Shown: piece by piece, positions 60,501 to 64,000 of the stretch
Layout: every line of letters begins with the position of its first letter
Position numbering within the stretch: the stretch's first letter is position 1
Assembly: GCA_905221605.1 (NCBI GenBank)
Contig: CAJNDS010002607.1
Location: 208,501 to 272,500 of the forward strand
Direction: 5' to 3'
Length of the DNA stretch: 64,000 nt
Source: Symbiodinium natans
Taxonomy: Eukaryota > Sar > Dinophyceae > Suessiales > Symbiodiniaceae
The notes under the pieces: generated by a model
Seen by the model: only the letters and a program-made list of their open reading frames with translations
Told to the model about the DNA's origin: nothing
Database searches by the model: none
Made by a program: the position numbers and the translations under genes

Positions 60501-62878
60501 CAGCCACAACACCTTGAGAAGGCCGGTTCAAGCTTAAAGCTGCTACGTTGCTGAACCGCAACCAGATGTACAATTGTTTCGGCCAACATCTACAGAGCCT
60601 AAAGCCCAAAGAGCTCCTCCAACTACACCTCCCTGCCCAGCTGCAGGATAGACTGTGGAAGATCCTGCGATGCGTAGCGTATCCTGCGCCCCGATGATGG
60701 GAACAGCAGCCGCCTCTCATTCGGTGTCAGTGATTCTCGGGGGGGGGCATTTGGTGTTTAGGTTTTCAGGTTCTGGGGCGTCTTCAGATCTAGGTCCCAA
60801 GCCCGACACGCCGACATTTGGAAACCAAGGCCAGTTCAAACCATCCTGGCACTAGAAATTCGGGCTCCAGAGTGGAACGCAGCTTGTTTGCGGAAAGACT
60901 GCCTGGGTAACAGCAGGGAGGACATGCGGCAGTGGTCTGAAAGTGAAGTCTATACCCGTTAATAGTTGCGCTACAAACCTTCGAACCTGAAGCCCAAGAA
61001 GGGTCGCAAATCACCCTAATACGAAACCGAACATGTCAAAGTGTTCGAAGTTCGCCTTGATACCATTAAGCCGTTCACCCTCGACCATGAATGCTTCACC
61101 CTGAACCCCCAGAAAACCCAAAAGGTTGGCAATCCCAAGCCCCAAGACCTGTAAGCCCTTAAAATCCCTGAATCCTCCATCAGGATGCAGGCCAACCTAC
61201 CACCCTTCAAAGGGAGCCCCGCTCGTTGGCCAGGGCACAAAGAAGAGCACTAGTGCAGGTCCCATGCTCGACGAAAGGGCCTCAGGTTCTCCTAGGCTTT
61301 CGGGTTTCGGGGCTGACGGTGTCTGTTGAGTCTATTGCTCAAAGGCTATTGGGCCTGGGCGCTCAAAGGCCGTTAATGGGTTGAGGGTTCAGGGAAAGCG
61401 TCCTTTCCTTAGGGTTAGGGGTTAAGGTCCTTCATGTGAAGCAAGTCTGACTGTATAGTTCACATCGGAGGCGTTTGTCTTGCCAAGGTCTGGCGCTCTC
61501 TCTCTCTCTCTCTCTTTTGCTTGTTTTCTGCTTTGATTCTCTCTTCTCTTGCTTGTTTTCTCCTTTGACTCTCCCTCTCCCACTCTCTCCCTCGCCCCAC
61601 AAGAAATAGCTGGACTCCAACTTGCGTGGGGCCATTCATGGCCAATCAAATTCAAAAGACATCCAAAACCGCCGAATGCAATGACTCACTTACACAAATA
61701 TAGAGCTTGCCCAATCTTTGTGGCTCCAGTGCCAGCGGTGCCTTGGTGATAACTAGATGTCATCCTTGGGCTCAGTAGGGTCAGTGACATTTGACACCAA
61801 AGGGGCCAGCGACGGACCACAACCCGAGACCTCCAGCCCACATAGAAGCAAGAACAAAAACCTTCTCACGACAATACCCCGACGCTTAAAAGGGCCAAAT
61901 GGGCCTGCTCCGACATCCGAAAGCCGCAAGCTCAAACGCTTATGAAATGTGAAGAAGAGCCACCTCGCATCCCAAGCCCCAGCACCAAAAAAAAACGAAT
62001 GTTGGTCAGGGCTCAGCTCGGCCTGAGGCCCCGAATCAAGCGCCTGCAAAATCGTTCCGGGTTGCTACCCTGGAAAAACTGAGCAACAAAAATGGCTGCA
62101 AGACGGGGGCTGGCGGTCTTTGGGTGGCCACACCAGCTGTGTCCCCAGCTCATCCTCGCAAGCCGAAAACTTTGGAGAAAACAAGCAGTTTGGATTGTGG
62201 GCAGCATGGCGAGTGGCCGAGGCCAGGTTGTCGTCCAGGGATGTCTGCAGTCGACCATCGGGATGGGTTCAGACGGCTCCTCTTCTTGTCTTCGCCATCT
62301 CAGGCTTTGTGCACAAATGTTACACACTCCGGCTGCAAGGTTCTTGGAACATGACGAGCTTTGGTGTCGACACACGCAAGATGTTGCAACAACGTCCTTG
62401 GCCTTTGGTTCAAGCTGATCTCGTATTTGCCGTGTGGTGTGGCGGATTCCCTCTTTCAATATTCTATGATTATTTATGAGGTGTCGGCTTTTTCAAGTGA
62501 GAACAGAGAAGTTCACGCACAGGGAATTGGCAAGTTGGATCCGGAATCAGCGCGATGTCCGCTACATGGCCGCGCATGCCAACTTGCCTGCCAGCATCGA
62601 ATATATGCCATTCACGATCTATCCAGCAAGATGGGCTGGGCAGCTCAGCCTGCCCAGGCACAAAATTCCAAAATTATCCAGCCACTTTCAGCCCAGTGGG
62701 AAAAATCCAAGACAGCCACGGCCTCAGGCGCGTCTCTAAGCCTGCACTTGGCCCAGATGGCCAATCCAGCCAGGCCTCCATCACCCGCAAGGTGCGCTGC
62801 CCGCCCCGCGCTGGATGCTGCTAGGACGATCCCCCAGACAATGTGCAGTTGAACATAGTTGAACCATTGCAAGCTCAT
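44146..62878 (-). CDS. PstS/SphX-like secreted phosphate-binding (PBP-like) protein, multi-exon gene span
   Basis: Seventeen short exons on the minus strand, listed separately, together encode a protein of roughly 320 residues. It follows the PBP_like_2 (PstS/SphX) order: signal peptide, GSSTVYP phosphate-loop motif, GGSSSGARRVC, VDIGDMSR, RDWKASE, QIIVGIDGLGVVVAK, CITDPTMGGLTRAQL, RWMYSDW, PNDDGDN, YGPGSASGTHDFF, AYYAQNSATLTVA, SYSITDGSYAP, LYMN, YGFTNAGQKKVSDVGYV and stop. In bacteria these proteins bind phosphate for an ABC transporter. Algae and dinoflagellates carry secreted relatives whose partner is less clear. Phases agree at every junction except between 51238 and 49042, where an exon is missing. 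Introns span 0.2-4 kb and most use GC-AG boundaries. The start ATG begins a signal peptide. A spliced-leader acceptor may be the AG about 45 nt upstream. The gene looks intact apart from the missing exon. Confidence 0.85.
44602..44639 (-). CDS. PstS-like gene exon 16 (DNEAWNLAQDFM)
   Basis: Encodes DNEAWNLAQDFM plus a split Gln codon restored in the next exon, equivalent to the penultimate helix of PstS. Acceptor GGGAG|GAC; donor ATGCA|GCAGCT (GC type), phase 2. Confidence 0.75.
44865..44894 (-). CDS. PstS-like gene exon 15 (FRRMLYMN), 30 nt
   Basis: Encodes AVFRRMLYMN, corresponding to the 'PLSRPLYxYVN' strand. Acceptor CCGAG|GCG; donor GAAC|GTGGAC (GT type), phase 0. Confidence 0.75.
45168..45236 (+). 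repeat. Degenerate telomere-like TTTAGGG/TTAAGGG array
   Basis: About ten tandem words such as GGGTTTAGGGTTTGGGG, GGGTTAAGGG and GGGCTTAGGG, directly after a poly-G run. It is the densest telomere-like block in the window and lies in an intron of the PstS-like gene, so it is interstitial. Confidence 0.85.
45268..45440 (+). repeat. (GT)n then (CT)n microsatellites
   Basis: A (TG)n run at about 45274-45313 is followed by CT/TTCTC-rich sequence at 45360-45440. A poly-G run lies upstream at about 45105-45122. Confidence 0.95.
45919..45966 (-). CDS. PstS-like gene exon 14 (SYSITDGSYAP)
   Basis: Encodes VEPSSYSITDGSYAPC, equivalent to the 'TIxxGxYxPLSRPL' region. Acceptor CAAAG|GTG; donor TGC|GCGCAC (GC type), phase 0. 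Confidence 0.8.
46290..46346 (-). CDS. PstS-like gene exon 13 (AYYAQNSATLTVA)
   Basis: Encodes AYYAQNSATLTVARIAEDT, matching 'YAYYxxNxxxLxxVPI' of the family. Acceptor CTCAAG|GCC; donor ACG|GTCAAG (GT type), phase 0. Confidence 0.85.
47220..47335 (+). repeat. CT/CCCT-rich pyrimidine tract
   Basis: CTCTCCCTCTCTC and repeated CCCCTCTGCCTCTCTC units, in a PstS-like intron. A further (TTGC)n lies at 48243-48266 and (CT)n at 48465-48500. Confidence 0.9.
49001..49042 (-). CDS. PstS-like gene exon 12
   Basis: Encodes ADIENFIQTQRLGF, equivalent to the 'DDxxLVxxVxxNxGAIGFFG' helix before the AYY strand. Acceptor CGGAG|GCG; donor CTTT|GTGTGA (GT type), phase 0. Family similarity is moderate; phase and position fit. 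Confidence 0.65.
49683..49696 (-). CDS. Possible 14-nt micro-exon of the PstS-like gene
   Basis: Between exons 11 and 12, TGAG|GT AGA TAT TTC AGT|GTG would give GRYFS and convert phase 1 to phase 0, exactly as required. Relatives have a Tyr-Phe-Ser near this position. A 14-nt match is easily chance, so this is only a candidate for the missing exon. Confidence 0.2.
51238..51304 (-). CDS. PstS-like gene exon 11 (YGPGSASGTHDFF)
   Basis: Encodes VPINVYGPGSASGTHDFF followed by AEAL. This is the most diagnostic exon: the GPGxxSGTxDFF loop contacts phosphate in PstS/SphX structures. Acceptor GCGCAG|GTG; donor CTCG|GCCCTC (GC type), phase 1. The next exon found starts in phase 0, so at least one exon is missing downstream. 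Confidence 0.9.
51775..52290. repeat. Minisatellite of TTCTGACATTCTATCTGGCA-like units
   Basis: About 500 bp of variable units around 20-28 nt, built from TTCTGACAT, TCTATCTGGC and ATATCTTC words. A short (AT)n lies at about 51858-51876. The minus frame gives a false Met-Pro-Asp-Arg-Met-Ser-Glu repeat. Confidence 0.9.
52298..52475. repeat. 40-bp minisatellite, about 4.4 copies
   Basis: Units starting at 52298, 52338, 52378, 52418 and 52457 share GCGGTTGAGGTCCGG and GAGCGCGGATGGTC with a few substitutions per copy. It abuts the TCTGACATTCTATC minisatellite. Both lie inside an intron of the PstS-like gene. Confidence 0.9.
53318..53365 (-). CDS. PstS-like gene exon 10 (PNDDGDN)
   Basis: Encodes VLPNDDGDNIKEWSRL, equivalent to the NSDGDDSTHLWSEL segment of relatives. 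Acceptor GTCAG|GTG; donor CCTG|GCATAA (GC type), phase 0. In-frame stops follow at once, so the exon must end here. Confidence 0.8.
53660..53846 (+). pseudogene. Decayed LINE-type reverse transcriptase fragment
   Basis: Plus-strand frames read LFAEALQPVA and then, after a frame break, LADDGFLAGDVSAVSAAL and IGLILNLAKCRLL. This is the RT palm order: the residues before the catalytic motif, the xADD motif (normally YADD/YLDD; here Leu replaces the aromatic residue) and the GLxLNxxKC motif. This type is common in dinoflagellate LINE elements. The fragment is short, frame-broken, ends at TAG 53844-53846, and shows no upstream endonuclease. It is antisense within an intron of the PstS-like gene. 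Confidence 0.7.
54213..54275 (+). repeat. (CAAA)n microsatellite
   Basis: About 15 uninterrupted CAAA units within an intron of the PstS-like gene, downstream of a decayed reverse-transcriptase fragment. Confidence 0.95.
54817..54863 (-). CDS. PstS-like gene exon 9 (RWMYSDW)
   Basis: Encodes WMYSDWTDAQLGADG after a split Arg codon, giving QLRRWMYSDW across the junction, as in relatives (QLRWMYS). Acceptor CCAG|GCTGG; donor GATGGC|GCCCAG (GC type), phase 0. Confidence 0.8.
54939..56325 (+). repeat. TTGG/GTTGG-rich cryptic tandem tract, G/T only on the plus strand
   Basis: About 1.4 kb made almost entirely of GTTGG, TTGG, GTTGGT and GGCTGTTGG words, nearly free of A and with few C on the plus strand. 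All three plus frames stay open (Gly-Trp-Cys-Leu-Val words), as do minus frames (Asn-Gln-Pro-Thr). These are translated repeats, not genes. The tract fills most of the intron between exons 8 and 9 of the PstS-like gene. Its core words closely resemble two-quartet G-quadruplex formers. Confidence 0.95.
56410..56477 (-). CDS. PstS-like gene exon 8 (MGGLTRAQLR)
   Basis: Encodes NSAGHNCITDPTMGGLTRAQ then LR, the cysteine-containing segment that follows the VVVAK strand in this family. Acceptor CCCAG|GAAC; donor CGAC|GCTCGG (GC type), phase 1. Confidence 0.8.
56860..56933 (-). CDS. PstS-like gene exon 7 (VGIDGLGVVVAK)
   Basis: Encodes ECLNSKMRVTQIIVGIDG followed by LGVVVA, matching the bacterial 'PVAYDGLTVVVN' strand and loop. 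Acceptor CCGAG|GAG; donor GCCAA|GCCCTT (GC type), phase 2, restored as AAG by exon 8. Confidence 0.85.
57478..57640 (+). repeat. GA/GGGA-rich polypurine tract
   Basis: (GA)n followed by GGGA and GGGAGA units for about 160 bp, in the intron between exons 6 and 7 of the PstS-like gene. Confidence 0.95.
58085..58109 (-). CDS. PstS-like gene exon 6 (RDWKASE), about 25 nt
   Basis: Encodes DWKASEDM directly after the split Arg codon, giving the family phrase GDMSRDWK. Acceptor CCAG|GGAC. The GC donor after ATG is chosen because it gives phase 0 for the next exon. The frame stays open a little further (APDG), so the 3' end could lie up to about 25 nt downstream. Confidence 0.65.
58552..58597 (-). 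CDS. PstS-like gene exon 5 (VDIGDMSR)
   Basis: Encodes SPEDPTHVDIGDMSR. The VDIGDMSR string is the family equivalent of the bacterial 'DIANASRPI' segment. Acceptor CTAG|GGTCA; donor TCCAG|GCCACT (GC type). The split AGG codon is restored by the next exon. Confidence 0.85.
59037..59075 (-). CDS. PstS-like gene exon 4 (GGSSSGARRVC)
   Basis: Encodes GGSSSGARRVCADR, the glycine/serine loop plus conserved cysteine seen in the eukaryotic PBP-like group. Acceptor GCAG|GTGGC; donor GATC|GCACGG (GC type), phase 1. Confidence 0.8.
60110..60161 (-). CDS. PstS-like gene exon 3
   Basis: Encodes VVSAWSSTADMQADAVL, which continues STVYP the way the family continues it (a V-x-x-x-W helix). Acceptor CAAG|GTT; donor CTGG|GCGATG in phase 1, matching the next exon. 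Sequence conservation is weaker than in neighbouring exons. Confidence 0.6.
60645..60713 (-). CDS. PstS-like gene exon 2 (GSSTVYP motif)
   Basis: Encodes AAAVPIIGAQDTLRIAG followed by SSTVYP, the strongly conserved N-terminal ligand-binding loop of PstS/SphX proteins. Acceptor GAGAG|GCG; donor CCT|GCAGCT (GC type), phase 0. An in-frame TGA lies just upstream of the acceptor, so the exon cannot extend far 5'. Confidence 0.8.
62789..62878 (-). CDS. PstS-like gene exon 1: start codon and signal peptide
   Basis: The ATG opens a short n-region and a hydrophobic core (HIVWGIVLAASSA) followed by GRAA, a typical signal peptide. A GC donor in phase 0 (CTT|GCGGGT) fits the phase-0 start of the next exon. 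An alternative GC donor six bases earlier is equally possible. The frame stays open further, so the 3' boundary is the weak point. Export would suit a binding protein of this family. Confidence 0.55.
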
Positions 62879-63230
62879 GCAGAATGGATGGTGGCACGAC
62901 GGACTTTGACAACAAACTGGAACCATATACATATGACTAACTCGCTCCTTGTTTGTTTCGCCTGCCGAATCTTCCGAACGGTGGGCCACCCCACAGAGCC
63001 GTGGCGTAGCAGCGCATAGGCTGAAACGGACTGAGGCCTTCGCTCGAGTTCCGGCTTTCTAGGATTGCGTAGAGGCGTGGAGTCCACGGGCCGCGGGACT
63101 TTGTGTCTGTTGCTCCGCGACGGGGCTAGTTCCAGCGCGACTGCGCACGAAAATGATAATTACATGGAGGCGAGGCCGTGGCAATTCTCATGCACACTCC
63201 CCCAAAATTCCACAATGAGAAGATTTGAGG

Positions 63231-63271
63231 AGCCTCTTGGCCACAGGTATTGTACCCGTGGCCAAGAGGCT
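63231..63271 (-). other. Hairpin in the chitin-binding/PstS-like gene junction
   Basis: Perfect 14-bp inverted repeat, 63231-63244 with 63258-63271 (AGCCTCTTGGCCAC). After one mismatch it continues with GGTA/TACC closing a TTG loop. It lies about 50 nt past the chitin-binding stop codon and about 350 nt before the ATG of the next same-strand gene. It could be a 3' UTR structure or an RNA-processing signal. The structure is seen; the function is inference. Confidence 0.7.
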
Positions 63272-63318
63272 GCGTATTCATGCACGAAACTGTACAGTCA
63301 AAACTCTTAGGGCCCATC

Positions 63319-64000
63319 TCAAGAGCACCTGCCGAAGGAGCCCTGGCATCCTCCTCCACAGTGGCCACTCGATTGCCCACACCAGCCGTACTGGCTGCAG
63401 CAGTAGCCGTCTGCACACCTCGTGCGAGGCCCGTCACCACACTGGCCATTTGTGCTCACAGGATAGGCAGGGACTGTCGTCGACGAAGCGCACCTCCCGA
63501 AGGATTCCTGGCAGCCTCCTCCACAGTGAGCGTCTGAGTTGCCACACCACCCCGAAGAGCTACAGCACTCGTAGCCACTGACCCAGCATCTTGTCCCGAA
63601 AACCGTGCCGGTTGGACGACCGCACCTGCCGTTGGTGCTGTTCGGTGCTGTGACAGTGACCACGGGAGGAGCGTTGCATGTGCCATAGGCACTCTGACAG
63701 CCCGCGGACTGATCGCAGTGGCCGTCGGAGCCGCCGCAATAGCCATAGCGGCTGCAACACTGGTACCCACTCTGCCAGCATCTCCGGGCAAAGTTGACTC
63801 CACACCTGCCATTCTCACTGTTCTGAAGATTTGGGATGGGAGGTTGCGGAAAAGGGACTTGTCCGGGTCCTCTGGACATAGCCCAGAACAAGGAGTCCAT
63901 CAGGTCCTGGTTGTAATAGTTCAGGTAGTCCACCATCACCGTGGCGACGCCCATCCCTCGCTCTTGGCACCTCCGCAAAATGTCCCTCAAGTCCAACGAC
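63319..64000 (-). CDS. Triple hevein-type chitin-binding protein, 3' part (5' end outside window)
   Basis: Open frame entering from the right edge and ending at TGA 63321-63319. No start is needed inside the window because the frame stays open to the edge. It has about 60 residues of unrecognised N-terminal sequence (GMGVATVMVDYLNYYNQDL) and a proline-rich linker. Three type-1 chitin-binding (hevein) domains follow, at about residues 62-107, 122-169 and 183-224 counted from base 63996. Each has eight cysteines in the family pattern (for example CCSSSGWCGNSDAHC). Such domains bind chitin or N-acetylglucosamine polymers and are normally secreted. Domains 1 and 2 are separated by a Val/Thr/Pro linker. 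The frame has no evident introns, unlike the downstream genes. An AG|GTGCTC just before the last Cys could be a splice donor, so the TGA may not be the true end. The N-terminal part could belong to an enzyme that I do not recognise. Confidence 0.85.
   Translation of the reverse strand, partial: SLDLRDILRRCQERGMGVATVMVDYLNYYNQDLMDSLFWAMSRGPGQVPFPQPPIPNLQNSENGRCGVNFARRCWQSGYQCCSRYGYCGGSDGHCDQSAGCQSAYGTCNAPPVVTVTAPNSTNGRCGRPTGTVFGTRCWVSGYECCSSSGWCGNSDAHCGGGCQESFGRCASSTTVPAYPVSTNGQCGDGPRTRCADGYCCSQYGWCGQSSGHCGGGCQGSFGRCS

Noticed and set aside
60211-60600. Long minus frame (SEEVLVHDEDAGAFLTVLKW) between PstS-like exons 2 and 3
   Set aside because: Looks coding by eye, but exons 2 and 3 join in phase without it, and the plus strand is open too. 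Possible alternative exon only.
62120-62479. Plus-strand frame with VHKCYTLRLQGSWNMTSFGV
   Set aside because: Lies opposite the PstS-like first intron, with other frames also open; no family or splice signal recognised.
1-64000. CRISPR arrays, bacterial operons, prophage, rRNA or tRNA genes
   Set aside because: The tandem repeats lack spacer-repeat architecture, and I saw no rRNA or tRNA signatures on reading both strands. A covariance-model scan would be needed to exclude short RNAs.

Overview
This is eukaryotic nuclear DNA, most probably from a dinoflagellate (Symbiodiniaceae-like). I see no compact bacterial gene layout, operons or ribosome binding sites. Most long open frames are chance frames or translated simple repeats. 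The real coding signal is a series of very short exons, about 25-120 nt, on the minus strand. They are separated by introns of hundreds to thousands of bases. Almost every inferred acceptor is AG|G, and most inferred donors are GC rather than GT, which is a known dinoflagellate habit. Degenerate TTTAGGG/TTCAGGG-type words are scattered everywhere, and there are many poly-G/poly-C runs, microsatellites and minisatellites.

Layout, following transcription (right to left). (1) 64000-63319 is the 3' end of a gene with three hevein-type chitin-binding domains. (2) 62878-44146 is a secreted periplasmic-binding-protein-like gene of the PstS/SphX family. I pieced together 17 exons by hand, and their phases agree at every junction except one gap, where an exon is missing. 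(3) From about 41.6 kb to at least 23 kb, and possibly to 5 kb, lie exons of a large cysteine-rich, multi-pass membrane protein (ephrin-receptor/GCC2_GCC3-like repeats, then membrane segments). All lie on the same strand, as expected for unidirectional dinoflagellate gene arrays.

The introns and gene junctions hold the other striking features. These are a 1.4-kb G/T-only TTGG tract, a decayed reverse transcriptase fragment antisense inside an intron, two adjacent minisatellites, a 130-bp-arm fold-back just past the PstS-like stop codon, a hairpin just past the chitin-binding stop codon, a perfect 59-bp palindrome, and a spliced-leader-like sequence. Exon calls come from reading frames by eye plus recalled family motifs. 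Boundaries are inferred and no RNA evidence was available.
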